From Nitrospira sp. (GTDB taxonomy: Bacteria; Nitrospirota; Nitrospiria; Nitrospirales; Nitrospiraceae), in contig JAURZE010000023.1 of assembly GCA_030653545.1 (NCBI GenBank), positions 1 through 64,000 on the forward strand: DNA of 64,000 nt. The letters are read 5' to 3'. Positions 42,482 to 51,981 of this stretch are shown here, in pieces. The notes beneath the pieces were generated by a model. It ran no database searches. It was given only the letters and a program-made list of their open reading frames with translations, and had not been told where the DNA came from. Each line of letters begins with the position of its first letter. The stretch's first letter is position 1. Both the position numbers and the translations under genes were made by a program.

Positions 42482-44938
42482 TCAGCGTCCAGCGACGCCC
42501 CCCGTCGATGCTCCAGACTGAGACCGTCCATAGGGACCGGTCGGCGAAGCCCAGGGCAATCCACGCTCGCCCCATAGCAGCGGACTGAGGATCGACCGCA
42601 TCACCTGAGTTCCAAAATTCTCCGTCCAGCCGATACCGGTCAAATTCAGCATAAAATTGTACTGCGCCCGATCCGGGAACTGGAGATAGAACAGGCCCAG
42701 CGACCAACATTTGCAGGGATTTTGATACAAGGCCACCACGTCATACTCAGGGCTCTTTCTGGTTTTGATATCGTAGTACCCTTTGGCTCCGATCGTCCAT
42801 CCCCAAGGAGTCCTGAACCCGCCTCCCGCCGTAGCAAACTGAATCTCCTGCGTGGGGGCATAGACCTCATTGAACGAAATGGGGTTCCAGATATCCCCTC
42901 GTCGCTCGCGATTGCCGTCCCGGGAATACCGCTGCCCGACTTCGAGATACCAATTGCTCGAGTCTTGAATCCGGAGATCCGTATTCCACTGACTGAGTTC
43001 TCCTCGATAAGGATCGAAAAAGGCATCCACCGTCAGATACTGATTGATCGTCGGGCGTTGCGTCCCAACGTTTCCGGCTCCACGCCCAAACGCCTGAGCC
43101 GCCATTTGCGCCTGCGTGATTTGCGGAGCCGTATTGCCGATGACCGCCCGCATCCACACATCGGAAAACTTTCTTCCTTGAATCGCCACCGTGGCAGGCT
43201 GCAACGGTTGCGTGAGAGAGCCCAGCAACGGAGTCACGCCCGTACCGAAGTCACGAGCCCTCGTTTGGACCGCCCCGGCGCGGTAACTCTGCGCGAGGGT
43301 CAGATCGAGCCAGTTGAAGGTACTCGTCCCATCGTGCTCCAGCACACGATTGCGCAAGGCATAGGTCAGAAGATTCTTCTTCGGCAGATCGTCGATTTGA
43401 TCGATCTGCGCGATCCTCGATTGATCGGTCCCCGGCACATATTCATACATGACGGTCGGCTCGATGGTGTGCAAGAGGCTGCCCCCTCCGTCCATCCCAA
43501 ACCTGCGGCTCAACTTCGAGGTAGCATCAACTCCCGCCCAGAAGGTTTCTCGATGGAGCGAGGCATCAGATTGCGCGCCACGGGTATAGTAGACCTCGCG
43601 AAACTTCGCCTGCGGGGTCAGACCCACGACATGCCCGAGATCAATGACGTCGGTAGAAATTCCCGGCACGACATTGACGCGATTCAGGGCGAATCCCTCT
43701 TCGCGATAAAAATTGACGTAGTCCCCTTCCATCCCGAATAACAATGGTGAGTTAAAAAGCGCGACATTCGGCAAGGTGTAGCCGGTCTCCGGCAAGCGCT
43801 GAAACGTATCTTTTCCACCAGCCTGGAGAGGTTGCAGATATTGCCCGAGGATGTACATATTTCCGTAAGGCAGTCGCTGATTCAGCAGCAAGTTTGACTC
43901 ATTGCTGGGTAAGGCCCGCTGGGTACCGGAGTTACTCAACTGCTGGAGGTAGTTGGGGTCGGTGACAAAACTCGCATTCCCCCGCAACAACAGCGTCTCG
44001 GTAAACTGCTGCGTATGCGTCCCGGCGATCAACGCGCGCGCACGTTTCACGTCTGAACTGGTCTGGTCCACCCCGGTGACGTTCGGCAATGCGGTCTGCT
44101 GCAGATAACTCACATACCACTGGCCCCTGGATTTCTGGTCGAGCACATAGCGATATTCCAGATCGCTCCCGTAACCAAGCTGGCTGTAGTAGGACGGCGC
44201 GATGGTCAAATCCTGACTCGGATTGATCGCCCAGTAAAAACTGTCCTGGAGGTGCATCCCAAATCGATTGTCGTACCCCACCTGCGGAACCAGAAATCCG
44301 CTCCGCCGGCTCGACAAGGGATAGGTGATCGTGGGAAACGGCACCACCGGCACGTCCGCGACACACAGCCACGCCCCCTTCAAGGCCAGCGTGTCCCCGA
44401 CGTTCAGATCCATATCGTCAAACTTGAACCGCCAGGCCGGCACCTCCCCGTCCTGCGCATCGCAATTGGTGAACGCCCCGTCTTTGACGCGATAGTGATA
44501 TTCAGAGAACCGTTGGAGCAACCGCCCGCTCACCAGCGTATTGGACTGGGGAATATAGAGCTGCCCATGGGTGATGACGCCGGCCTCGGTATTCACATTG
44601 AAGTCCATCCGCTCAGTCGTCACATCGGCCTGCGGATCAGTCAGATGCACGTGGCCCGATGCGTGAACGACGCCGGAGAGCGCCTCAATCGTGACATGAT
44701 CGGCCGTCAGGCGCATGGCGCCCTGCTGGATCACGACGGACCCATCCGCCTCATACACATCCTGGTCCTGACGATAGTCGATTCGATTGGCCGTCACATC
44801 GAGGGGAGGAGAGCCGGAGGCCGAGGTGCCCGGGGCAACCGACTTGGATTTCGCCCAGGCGAGACAGGGAAGACACAGAAGAAACACGGCCACGAGAACA
44901 CCGAGCCTGTCCGCTGTCCGTGACCGTCCACTCACCAT
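42482..44938 (-). CDS. lptD: LPS-assembly protein LptD
   Basis: The 818-residue outer-membrane protein inserts lipopolysaccharide in the outer leaflet, with the lipoprotein LptE. A signal peptide (ending LAWAKS) is followed by an LptA-like beta-jellyroll (DVTANRIDYRQDQDVYEADG) and a C-terminal beta-barrel rich in alternating aromatic strands. The ATG at 44938 is preceded by AGGGG and lies directly at the folC stop codon. Its presence shows that the organism makes an LPS outer membrane. LptE is not in the window. Confidence 0.93.
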   Translation of the reverse strand: MVSGRSRTADRLGVLVAVFLLCLPCLAWAKSKSVAPGTSASGSPPLDVTANRIDYRQDQDVYEADGSVVIQQGAMRLTADHVTIEALSGVVHASGHVHLTDPQADVTTERMDFNVNTEAGVITHGQLYIPQSNTLVSGRLLQRFSEYHYRVKDGAFTNCDAQDGEVPAWRFKFDDMDLNVGDTLALKGAWLCVADVPVVPFPTITYPLSSRRSGFLVPQVGYDNRFGMHLQDSFYWAINPSQDLTIAPSYYSQLGYGSDLEYRYVLDQKSRGQWYVSYLQQTALPNVTGVDQTSSDVKRARALIAGTHTQQFTETLLLRGNASFVTDPNYLQQLSNSGTQRALPSNESNLLLNQRLPYGNMYILGQYLQPLQAGGKDTFQRLPETGYTLPNVALFNSPLLFGMEGDYVNFYREEGFALNRVNVVPGISTDVIDLGHVVGLTPQAKFREVYYTRGAQSDASLHRETFWAGVDATSKLSRRFGMDGGGSLLHTIEPTVMYEYVPGTDQSRIAQIDQIDDLPKKNLLTYALRNRVLEHDGTSTFNWLDLTLAQSYRAGAVQTRARDFGTGVTPLLGSLTQPLQPATVAIQGRKFSDVWMRAVIGNTAPQITQAQMAAQAFGRGAGNVGTQRPTINQYLTVDAFFDPYRGELSQWNTDLRIQDSSNWYLEVGQRYSRDGNRERRGDIWNPISFNEVYAPTQEIQFATAGGGFRTPWGWTIGAKGYYDIKTRKSPEYDVVALYQNPCKCWSLGLFYLQFPDRAQYNFMLNLTGIGWTENFGTQVMRSILSPLLWGERGLPWASPTGPYGRSQSGASTGGVAGR

Positions 44939-44939
44939 G

Positions 44940-46235
44940 CTAACCCCTGAGCGGAGACAAGCCGCAGCCACGGACCAACGCTTTCACCTCACCCACCAGC
45001 ATGAGCGATCCCGTGACACAAATCAGATCTTGTGCGCTGGCACGAGCCTTGGCCAGCGCCAGCGCATCGGCGGCGCTCGGCGCAATATGACAATGCGGAA
45101 AGCGGGATCCGATTGTATCCTGTAATTCCCGCGCCGTCGCCGACCGGGCCATAGTCGCCTGTGTGAGAACGACCTCGGACACCAGCCGGTGCAACGGCTC
45201 GACAAAACGGCTGTGATCTTTGTCGCGCATCATGCCCAGGACGAGAATTACCCGGGCCTCTGGCCGTGACGCACGCCACTCCCGCAGATAGTCCGCCAAG
45301 ACGAGCGCCGCAGCCGGATTGTGGGCGCCGTCAAGCAACAGGTCCGGACTTCGCTCCACTACTTCCAACCGCCCTTCCCACGGCACCGATTCCAACCCCC
45401 GGCGCACCGACGCCTCATCCACCGATATCCCGCGCCCCTCGGCCGCGTCGAGCAACGCGATCGCGCAAGCCGCGTTATCCAGCTGATGGCGGCCCGCAAG
45501 CGAACAACTCAGTCCGTCAAGACGCTTGGAGCGCCCGCGATAGGAAAACCCTTCAGCCCCCCCACCGACGGTAAGAAAATCCTGCCCCAGTCGCAGGAGC
45601 GGAGCCCCGCGATCCGCCGCCGTCTGACGAATCACATCCCACGCCGGTCCATCGATACGGCCCACGACGACCGGAACGCCGGGCTTGATGATCCCGGCCT
45701 TCTCAAATGCGATGGCCGCTTCGGTTGCCCCAAGAAACTCCTGATGATCCAGTCCGATCGTGATAATCGCGCTCGCTTCCGGCTCCACCACATTCGTCGC
45801 GTCGAACCGCCCGCCCATCCCGACTTCCAACACGGCCACATCGACTCCGGACTCGGCGAAATGGAGAAACGCCATCGCTGTCGTCAGTTCAAAGAACGTC
45901 GGGGTCAGGTCGGACGGCACGCTCGCCCGAATTCGCTCAGTGAGCTCTGCCACCTGCGCGTCAGCGATCATGGTCTGGCTGACTCGGATCCGCTCACGAA
46001 AATCGACCAGATGCGGAGACGTGTACAAACCCACACGATATCCGGCAGCCTGGAGCATGGCGGCCGTCATGGCGGCCGTCGAGCCTTTACCGTTGGTGCC
46101 GCCGATGTGCAGACTCCGGAACCGCCGCTCGGGGTTACCGAGCCGGCCCAAGAGCGTTCGCATGGTCCCAAGCCCCAGCTTGATTCCATGTTTCTGGAGT
46201 CCGTAGAGATACTCAATGGCAGATGAATAGGTCAT
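44940..46235 (-). CDS. folC: Bifunctional folylpolyglutamate/dihydrofolate synthase
   Basis: The 431-residue Mur-ligase-family enzyme adds Glu to dihydropteroate and folates using ATP. The P-loop is GTNGKGSTAAM, followed by SPHLVDFRERI, LEVGMGGRFDATN and the C-terminal domain motif LLLDGAHNPAAA. Length is normal. It lies 27 bases after accD and abuts lptD, so the three minus-strand genes may be co-transcribed. Confidence 0.95.
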   Translation of the reverse strand: MTYSSAIEYLYGLQKHGIKLGLGTMRTLLGRLGNPERRFRSLHIGGTNGKGSTAAMTAAMLQAAGYRVGLYTSPHLVDFRERIRVSQTMIADAQVAELTERIRASVPSDLTPTFFELTTAMAFLHFAESGVDVAVLEVGMGGRFDATNVVEPEASAIITIGLDHQEFLGATEAAIAFEKAGIIKPGVPVVVGRIDGPAWDVIRQTAADRGAPLLRLGQDFLTVGGGAEGFSYRGRSKRLDGLSCSLAGRHQLDNAACAIALLDAAEGRGISVDEASVRRGLESVPWEGRLEVVERSPDLLLDGAHNPAAALVLADYLREWRASRPEARVILVLGMMRDKDHSRFVEPLHRLVSEVVLTQATMARSATARELQDTIGSRFPHCHIAPSAADALALAKARASAQDLICVTGSLMLVGEVKALVRGCGLSPLRG

Positions 46236-46262
46236 GAACTGGGCCGGGCAGGATGCACTGCA

Positions 46263-47099
46263 CTAGAAATGCGCGACGAGGGTACTGAGCGTTTCTTTCA
46301 ACTGTTTGCGCTCGACAATCATATCGATCATCCCATGCTCAAGAAGAAACTCCGCCCGTTGAAACTGATCGGGCAGCTGCTGTTTGATCGTCTGCTCGAT
46401 CACGCGGGGACCGGCAAAGCCGATGAGAGCTTTCGGCTCCGCAATGATGACATCGCCCAGCATGGCAATGCTGGCCGTCACGCCTCCGAAGGTCGGATCG
46501 GCCAGGATGGAAATAAACGGCAGCTTGGCTTCGCCCAGCTTCGCCACGGCGGTCGACGTTTTCGCCATCTGCATCAACGACAGAATTCCCTCCTGCATGC
46601 GCGCACCGCCCGAGGCCGTCACCAACACCACGGGACGCTTCTTCTCCAGCGCCCGATCGACCGCCCGGCAAAACTTTTCGCCAACGACCGATCCCATGCT
46701 CCCGCCCATAAAGCTGAAGTCGAACACGCAGAAGACGACCGACTGCCCCTCGACCAACCCTTCGCCGATCATCAACGCGTCCTTGCGCCCGGTCTTTTCC
46801 TGCTGCGCTTTGACCCGATCTCTGTAGGATTTCGTATCGTGAAAATTCAGCGGATCCTTGGCTTCCAACTCCGCGTCCCACTCCTTGAACGTCCCGAGAT
46901 CGACGAGCAACGCAATCCGCTCCATCACGGAAATGGGAAAATGATAGTCGCACTTCGGACAGACCTTGTTGTTGCGATCGACTTCCTTGCGATACACAAT
47001 TTCCCGGCAGTGGTTGCACTTGAGCCACATCCCCTCGGCGCCTTTAGACCGTGGCGGGACTTCAGAGCCCGTCGCTTTCTGCTTTTTAAACCAGGCCAT
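46263..47099 (-). CDS. accD: Acetyl-CoA carboxylase carboxyltransferase subunit beta
   Basis: The 278-residue protein, with AccA, transfers the carboxyl group from biotin to acetyl-CoA to make malonyl-CoA. A four-Cys zinc ribbon (CNHC...CPKC, about residues 28-50) precedes the crotonase-like carboxyltransferase core with [12 protein letters not shown] and [18 protein letters not shown] is used as the N terminus (ATG 47099, GAGGA upstream). The accD-folC order is common in bacteria. Confidence 0.96.
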   Translation of the reverse strand: MAWFKKQKATGSEVPPRSKGAEGMWLKCNHCREIVYRKEVDRNNKVCPKCDYHFPISVMERIALLVDLGTFKEWDAELEAKDPLNFHDTKSYRDRVKAQQEKTGRKDALMIGEGLVEGQSVVFCVFDFSFMGGSMGSVVGEKFCRAVDRALEKKRPVVLVTASGGARMQEGILSLMQMAKTSTAVAKLGEAKLPFISILADPTFGGVTASIAMLGDVIIAEPKALIGFAGPRVIEQTIKQQLPDQFQRAEFLLEHGMIDMIVERKQLKETLSTLVAHF

Positions 47100-47234
47100 A
47101 CTCGTATCCTCTTCGCTCAAACGATCACGATCGAATGCTCATCAATACACGCATCGGAACGCACGGAAGAATAGCATAGCCATCAAAACGATTCACGTGC
47201 AATTACACGGAAGACACGTCGAGAGGAAGAGGAG

Positions 47235-47942
47235 CTAGAGCCCCTCCGGAGAGAGGACCAATCGATACAACATCCACAATCCAAGCCCGACACTCCCCAG
47301 GCTCGCAGCTCCTTGCACCGCGAAAAACGCCCGCTGGCCGATGGCCCGTGAATAGATGACCGGCACACTCAGGGTCAGCCCGATCATCAGCATGCCGCCG
47401 ATTGAACCCAGACCGAACACCGCGATGTAGAGCAATCCCTGTCCGATGCCGCTGGTGTTCGATACGATCACCAGCATCAAAGCCGCGGACCCGGCCACAC
47501 CATGGGCCATCCCGATCAGCAGAGGCCGGAGCGACTGCCTGGCCCAATGCGGATGGGCATGATCCTCGCGGCGACGGTGGCTGTGCAAATGCACATGCGG
47601 CTCGCCGTCATGGACGTGACGATGCAGATGCCAGCGCTCACGGAACAGCTTGAGCGCCAGCGTGCCCCCGAGCACAACGAGCAACAACCCTACGCCGCTT
47701 TCGGCTAACAAGGCAAACGGTTCTGGAATATGAACACCGGAGACCAGCACCACAGCCCCGACCAGCAACAGCGTCAAAGTATGGCCAACTCCCCACCAGA
47801 GGCCCACGAGTCCGGAGGCTCGCACCGAGGGGCGTTCGGCCAGCACCGTCGAAACCGCCGCTAAGTGATCGGCATCGAGGGCATGCCGCAGCCCGAGCAG
47901 GAACCCGACGCCGAGAAAGGTAAGAAGATTCGACTCAAGCAT
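47235..47942 (-). CDS. Nickel/cobalt permease-like protein (HupE/UreH/NiCoT group)
   Basis: The 235-residue membrane protein has six or so hydrophobic segments. GLRHALDADHLAAV near the N terminus is the metal-site signature of nickel/cobalt permeases. A cytoplasmic or periplasmic loop in the middle is dense in His (HRHVHDGEPHVHLHSHRR), which suits metal capture. The start at 47942 is supported by AAGAG; a longer frame overlaps moaA. It is next to the molybdenum cofactor genes but the link is not obvious. Confidence 0.8.
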   Translation of the reverse strand: MLESNLLTFLGVGFLLGLRHALDADHLAAVSTVLAERPSVRASGLVGLWWGVGHTLTLLLVGAVVLVSGVHIPEPFALLAESGVGLLLVVLGGTLALKLFRERWHLHRHVHDGEPHVHLHSHRRREDHAHPHWARQSLRPLLIGMAHGVAGSAALMLVIVSNTSGIGQGLLYIAVFGLGSIGGMLMIGLTLSVPVIYSRAIGQRAFFAVQGAASLGSVGLGLWMLYRLVLSPEGL

Positions 47943-47992
47943 GAGACTCTTTACCGGCGAGGGACTCGGACATCGGTTGTGCGGGCAGAAGA

Positions 47993-49057
47993 TCACCCGC
48001 CACGGGCATGCATTTCCAAGTGCGGATCGCCCCGGAGTTGATCGATCCCGATCAGCTTGCCGTTGCGCAACCCGACCTCCTCCAAAGCCTTGCGCGATTC
48101 GGCACCCCGATCGCGCCGGCCCTGCCAGCCCGCGCTGATCAACTCGCGCATCCGGTCAGGACTGGCACCGGCTCGCATCGGCTGCCGAAGGTCCGCCCCC
48201 TTCGACGCATAGAGACACAAGTACCACATGCCATCGGCGGTCACGCGACTCCGGTCGCAGGTCGAACAGAACGGCTGCGTGGTCGACGCGATGATGCCGA
48301 AGGTGGTTCCGTCAGGCAACAAGAACCGCTGAGCCGGCGCGGTCCCACGCCCAGGCAATGGCACAATCGGACCATAGTGCTGCGTCAGGGTCTCAAGGAT
48401 GGCTGCCTGCGACAACACTTTCGCCATGGCCCAATCATTGGCCCCGCCGACATCCATATATTCAATGAACCGCACCTCGGCCCGATAGTGCTTCGCAAAC
48501 TCGATCAGCGCCACCAGCTCGTCATCGTTAAATCCACGAATCGCCACGGTATCGAGCTTGAGCCCGGTGAAACCGACACGCCCGACCGACTCAATCCCCT
48601 CGATAACCCGCGCAAACTCATCCCGCCGCGTCAGCTGCCGGAAGCGCTCAGGGCGCAATGTATCCAGACTGACCGTGACTCGATGCAGTCCGGCCTCATA
48701 CAGCTCCTGCGCATTATCCGCGAGCAGAATACCGTTGGTCGTCAGGGCGATCTCAGCAATCCGCCGGTCTTGCAGGAGCAGCCGGACGAGACGAGACAAG
48801 TCCCGGCGCAGCAACGGCTCACCGCCGGTCAGCCTGACCTTATCGACGCCGAGGTCGGCAAAATAGCCAGTCAGCGTCGCCATCTCCTCGAAGCTCAAGA
48901 CGTCTTCGCGCGGCAACCAGACATAGTCCTCTTCGGGCATACAGTACTGGCAGCGAAGATTGCAGCGATCCGTGACGGAGAGCCGCAAACTGCCCAGCGG
49001 GCGATCATGGGCATCCACCACTTTGGAAGGAGCGAAACTGTCAGGCAACTGCGACAT
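47993..49057 (-). CDS. moaA: GTP 3',8-cyclase MoaA
   Basis: The 354-residue radical SAM enzyme makes the first intermediate of molybdenum cofactor synthesis from GTP, with MoaC. The N-terminal cluster motif is DRCNLRCQYCMP (CxxxCxxC) and a second cluster uses CSTCDR... near residue 255. LTGGEPLLRRDL is the SAM-binding GGE motif. The C terminus ends in Gly-Gly, needed for activity in the family. It follows moaE by 33 bases. Confidence 0.96.
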   Translation of the reverse strand: MSQLPDSFAPSKVVDAHDRPLGSLRLSVTDRCNLRCQYCMPEEDYVWLPREDVLSFEEMATLTGYFADLGVDKVRLTGGEPLLRRDLSRLVRLLLQDRRIAEIALTTNGILLADNAQELYEAGLHRVTVSLDTLRPERFRQLTRRDEFARVIEGIESVGRVGFTGLKLDTVAIRGFNDDELVALIEFAKHYRAEVRFIEYMDVGGANDWAMAKVLSQAAILETLTQHYGPIVPLPGRGTAPAQRFLLPDGTTFGIIASTTQPFCSTCDRSRVTADGMWYLCLYASKGADLRQPMRAGASPDRMRELISAGWQGRRDRGAESRKALEEVGLRNGKLIGIDQLRGDPHLEMHARGG

Positions 49058-49090
49058 GTGTGTTACTCATCGCCCGTTACGCACGAGAGA

Positions 49091-49540
49091 CTACGGATGC
49101 TCTTCCACCCACACCTCACCCTCAGGCGTGTGCTCGAGCTTCCAAATCGGAGTAATCTGCTTCAGTTCGTCGATGGCCCACTTGCAGGCCTGGAACGCTT
49201 CCGCCCGATGCTCAGCGCCGGCGATAATCAGCACGATATTCTCACCGATCGTGATTTCTCCATACCGGTGGATGATCAGCAACTCCAGGATGTCGAAATC
49301 TTTCAGCGCCCGCTCGCGGATCTCGCGCAACTTCTTCTCCGCCATCCCTTCGTAATGTTCGAAGGTAATGCTGTCGACGTCCCGCCCTTTGGAACGATCC
49401 CGGGCAATCCCCAGAAACGTCGCAATCCCGCCGATCCGCTTCGACCGGCGCTTCACCCGCTCGAGCTCCTGATCGATGGAGAAATTCTCCCGCTGCACCC
49501 GAACGAGCATCTCATCACTGTGAGGCTGCACGTCACTCAT
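49091..49540 (-). CDS. moaE: Molybdopterin synthase catalytic subunit MoaE
   Basis: The 149-residue subunit converts precursor Z to molybdopterin using sulfur from the MoaD C terminus. GIATFLGIARDRSKGRDV is the conserved core and the active-site lysine region is KKLREIRERA. The ATG at 49540 has GGAGGAG upstream and overlaps the end of the moaD frame by ATGA. A 124-bp element lies just upstream, inside that frame. Confidence 0.95.
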   Translation of the reverse strand: MSDVQPHSDEMLVRVQRENFSIDQELERVKRRSKRIGGIATFLGIARDRSKGRDVDSITFEHYEGMAEKKLREIRERALKDFDILELLIIHRYGEITIGENIVLIIAGAEHRAEAFQACKWAIDELKQITPIWKLEHTPEGEVWVEEHP

Positions 49541-49953
49541 ACAGTATCTCCTCCGCAAATCGCTTTCAGTGTCACAGGATGTTCAAACTGGCTGCCCAGC
49601 GAGGCCGCAGCAAGCGAGGGGGCGAGGCGTACGCGGTTCGGTACGTTGAGCCCCTGAGCGTCGCGAGAACGAAGCTGGCAGTCAGTTTCAACATCCTGGG
49701 GTGATCCACCTGCGAAGGGAGGCAATAGCGCAATCTCGTCGCCGTCCCGGATTTCCGTTTCCTCGTGGGCAATCTCCTGATTGACCGACACCAGGACCTT
49801 CTTCTTATGGATGAGTTCACCGATCTGCGGATATCCGCCATCAAGAAGCTCAACCAAGTCTTTCACTCGTCGCCCATTCGTCAATGCCAGAGAGAGAGAG
49901 CCTTGATTGCCGGCCAGCATCTTCGTCATCCCGAATAGCTTAATCGTAACCAT
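49537..49953 (-). CDS. moaD: Molybdopterin synthase sulfur-carrier MoaD with repeat-encoded C-terminal extension
   Basis: The first 82 or so residues are an ordinary MoaD: MVTIKLFGMTKMLAG, DLVELLDG, VNQEIAHEETEIRDGDEIALLP, ending PFAGG. MoaD works as a beta-grasp carrier whose C-terminal Gly-Gly is adenylated and thiocarboxylated by MoeB. Here the frame does not stop after Gly-Gly. It runs through SPQDVETDCQLRS... for about 56 more residues, mostly encoded by a 124-bp element, to a TGA overlapping the moaE start. The next codon after Gly-Gly, TCA, is one base from TGA. Either MoaD is processed after Gly-Gly, or it is inactive, or another MoaD serves the cell. Confidence 0.85.
   Translation of the reverse strand: MVTIKLFGMTKMLAGNQGSLSLALTNGRRVKDLVELLDGGYPQIGELIHKKKVLVSVNQEIAHEETEIRDGDEIALLPPFAGGSPQDVETDCQLRSRDAQGLNVPNRVRLAPSLAAASLGSQFEHPVTLKAICGGDTV
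49575..49698 (-). repeat. 124-bp palindromic element, copy 3 (inside the moaD reading frame)
   Basis: The element has the same length and same orientation relative to its upstream gene as copies 1 and 2, with CAGGATGTTGAAAC at its start on the minus strand and CAGGATGTTCAAAC at its other end. The preceding bases are CCC, not a stop codon, so moaD reads into it. It lies between moaD's Gly-Gly codons and the moaE ribosome-binding site. Confidence 0.9.
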
Positions 49954-49959
49954 AATGGT

Positions 49960-50454
49960 TCAGTCTGGCCTCGTGTAGGTTCCCGACTTCCCACCGGACT
50001 TTGAGAGCAGACACACGTCGGTGAAGCTCATCCCGCGATCAATCGCTTTGCACATATCATAGATGGTGAGCGCCGCTACGGACGCCGCTGTCATCGCTTC
50101 CATCTCCACTCCCGTTTGCCCAGTGGTCTTCACCGTCGCAAAGATGTGGATAGCGCAGAGGCCTGCCTGGTTCGGCTGGGATTCTTCTTTAAAGGAGATA
50201 TCGACGCTAGTAATCAAGAGAGGATGGCACATGGGAATGAGGTCGGGAGTCTTCTTGGCCCCCATCACCCCGGCGACTTGGGCCACGGCGAGTACATCGC
50301 CCTTGGCAATCTTCCCGCGCTGGATCTTCTCCAGCGTGGCAGGCAGCATCACGACCGTCGCCTGCGCAGTCCCGACCCGTTCGGTCGAGTCTTTCGCGCT
50401 GACATCGACCATCCGCGCCCGGCCCGACTCGTTAAAGTGTGTGAACTCAGCCAT
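49960..50454 (-). CDS. moaC: Cyclic pyranopterin monophosphate synthase MoaC
   Basis: The 164-residue enzyme completes precursor Z from the MoaA product. [16 protein letters not shown] and [20 protein letters not shown] are the active-site segments, with the catalytic Lys near the C terminus in SKSGGKSG. It is first in the moaC-moaD-moaE-moaA order, six bases before moaD. The ATG at 50454 is chosen; an upstream TTG at 50463 is possible. Confidence 0.95.
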   Translation of the reverse strand: MAEFTHFNESGRARMVDVSAKDSTERVGTAQATVVMLPATLEKIQRGKIAKGDVLAVAQVAGVMGAKKTPDLIPMCHPLLITSVDISFKEESQPNQAGLCAIHIFATVKTTGQTGVEMEAMTAASVAALTIYDMCKAIDRGMSFTDVCLLSKSGGKSGTYTRPD

Positions 50455-50693
50455 TTCTCTCAATGAATCAGCTGGTTATACATTGCGCCGATCGGTGATT
50501 ATAAGTTCCGCAAGAAACGAAGGTCAAGCGGGGAAGAAGACATGCGGGCTGGATCTACGCAGGTGGAAGAAGCAACTTCACCCTCACAATTGTCAGAGGT
50601 TGCGAAGAGTAACCCCTCAAGGTTATCGTCAACCCATCAAACAACCCCTTTCAAACCCTTTCGACTTCTCCGCCCACGTCATCAAGGATTCAT

Positions 50694-51113
50694 ATGACCG
50701 ACGACGAGCAGAAAGATCGCGTTGAGATCACCCCCTACCAAGCGGCAGGCGGACTTGAGGGCCTCACGAAGTTGGTGGACGAGTTTTACGTCAATATGAA
50801 TACGCTGCCCGAAGCCCAGATCATCCGGAACATGCACCCGAAGGATCTCACCGAATCGCGCAAGAAGCTGACGTATTTTCTCAGCGGCTGGCTTGGTGGC
50901 CCGAGGCTGTTTCAGCAGTACTATGGACCGATCAGCATTCCCGGCGCGCACAAACGGTTCCCGATCGGATACGAGGAACGCGACGCCTGGCTGCTGTGCA
51001 TGCAGCGAGCCCTTGCCGCCCAGCCCTACAGTACCGAATTGAAGGACTATCTCCTGGCCGCCCTCAGCATCCCGGCGGAACGAGTCAGGCAAGTGAACGC
51101 GGGGGAAGCCTGA
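50694..51113 (+). CDS. Group II truncated haemoglobin
   Basis: The 139-residue 2-on-2 globin has PYQAAGGLEGLTKLVDEFY for the A/B helices, FLSGWLGGPRLFQQYYG for the E-F region, and AHKRFPIGYEERDAWLLCM with the proximal His and the G8 Trp typical of group II. These globins handle oxygen, nitric oxide or peroxide. AAGGA precedes the ATG. It is divergent from moaC. Confidence 0.92.
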   Translation: MTDDEQKDRVEITPYQAAGGLEGLTKLVDEFYVNMNTLPEAQIIRNMHPKDLTESRKKLTYFLSGWLGGPRLFQQYYGPISIPGAHKRFPIGYEERDAWLLCMQRALAAQPYSTELKDYLLAALSIPAERVRQVNAGEA

Positions 51114-51154
51114 CAACCGTATCAGGAATACGACAAGACCAGGGCGAAAGAAAT

Positions 51155-51302
51155 GCGGGCAGCGAGCAAGAAGACCGCACCTGCCTTTTCCTCTCTTCCC
51201 TCCCCAAAGGGTGTGCCCCGGTTGGCTTTCACTGCGCGCATTGAGCGACCGCCGTTTCATCGCGGGGGCTCAGCGAGCAAGAAAACCAACCGGGGCGCAC
51301 CC
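51155..51302 (+). repeat. Direct repeat A, palindromic, left of the toxin-antitoxin pair
   Basis: The repeat begins GCGGGCAGCGAGCAAGAAGAC and ends with a large imperfect hairpin: GGGTGTGCCCCGGTTGGCTT pairs with the complement AACCAACCGGGGCGCACCC across about 57 bases. The copy at 51982-52144 is in the same orientation and nearly identical over the last 110 bases. Confidence 0.85.
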
Positions 51303-51352
51303 ACAGGCCTCTTTACTTGCAGCGGTTCCACGAATCGGGTAGGCTTCTTCGC

Positions 51353-51574
51353 ATGGTGCTAGACCGAATCCATATCGATCCGCAGGTCTGTGGGGGCAAG
51401 GCAACGATCCGCGGTCTCCGCCTGACGGTAGACTTTATCCTACGGCTGCTTGGAGATGGCTATACGGCAGCTGAGATCGTGGCGGAATATCCTGAATTGG
51501 TCCTTGAGGATGTCTATCAGGCAGCGAAATACGGCGCATGGCTGGCTGGCGAGCAGACATCCGCAGCCTCATGA
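51353..51574 (+). CDS. DUF433 antitoxin
   Basis: The 73-residue protein is a DUF433-type antitoxin: RIHIDPQVCGGKATIRGLRL, then the helix-turn-helix FILRLLGDGYTAAEIVAEYP and LVLEDVYQAAKYGAW. Such antitoxins pair with DUF5615 PIN-like toxins. The next gene encodes one, with an ATGA overlap (51571-51574). Confidence 0.88.
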   Translation: MVLDRIHIDPQVCGGKATIRGLRLTVDFILRLLGDGYTAAEIVAEYPELVLEDVYQAAKYGAWLAGEQTSAAS

Positions 51575-51954
51575 GGCTGCTGGCCGATCTCCACATCGCC
51601 CCTCGCACCGTTCAATTCCTGCGCTCCCTCGGTCATGATGCCCTTCGCGTGACCGACCTTCTCCCCGCAACCGCCTCCGATGAATCTATTGTCGAACGGG
51701 CCGCGCAGGATCAAAGAATCATCCTGACCCAGGACCTCGACATGACGGCGATCATTGCCCTGTCTCGACGCCAATATCCGTCACTCGTCACCCTTCGTCT
51801 GAGCTCCGTACGAGTCGAGTTCGTCAACTCCATCCTCCAACGGACCCTCCCGGTGCTGGAGCACGATCTGCTGCAGGGCGCACTCGTCACAATCGAAGAC
51901 TCCCGCGTTCGTCTCCGTCGTCTCCCACTAGCCATTCAGGACAATTCCATCTGA
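51571..51954 (+). CDS. DUF5615 PIN-like toxin
   Basis: The 127-residue protein has the PIN-like (Mut7-C/DUF5615) form: LLADLHIAPRTVQFLRSLGH with the first acidic residue, ERAAQDQRIILTQDLDM with the second acidic pair. PIN-like toxins are predicted RNases. The first motif has His where most members have Asn/Glu. The pair is bracketed by direct repeats, so it behaves like a mobile cassette. Confidence 0.85.
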   Translation: MRLLADLHIAPRTVQFLRSLGHDALRVTDLLPATASDESIVERAAQDQRIILTQDLDMTAIIALSRRQYPSLVTLRLSSVRVEFVNSILQRTLPVLEHDLLQGALVTIEDSRVRLRRLPLAIQDNSI

Positions 51955-51981
51955 CACAAAGAAACAGCACGTGACTGGCGC

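Noticed and set aside
50682-51260. Minus-strand 192-codon frame starting MKRRSLNARSE
   Set aside because: It starts inside the hairpin repeat and runs antisense to the truncated haemoglobin; the same start recurs at 52102 in the second repeat copy, an annotation artefact.
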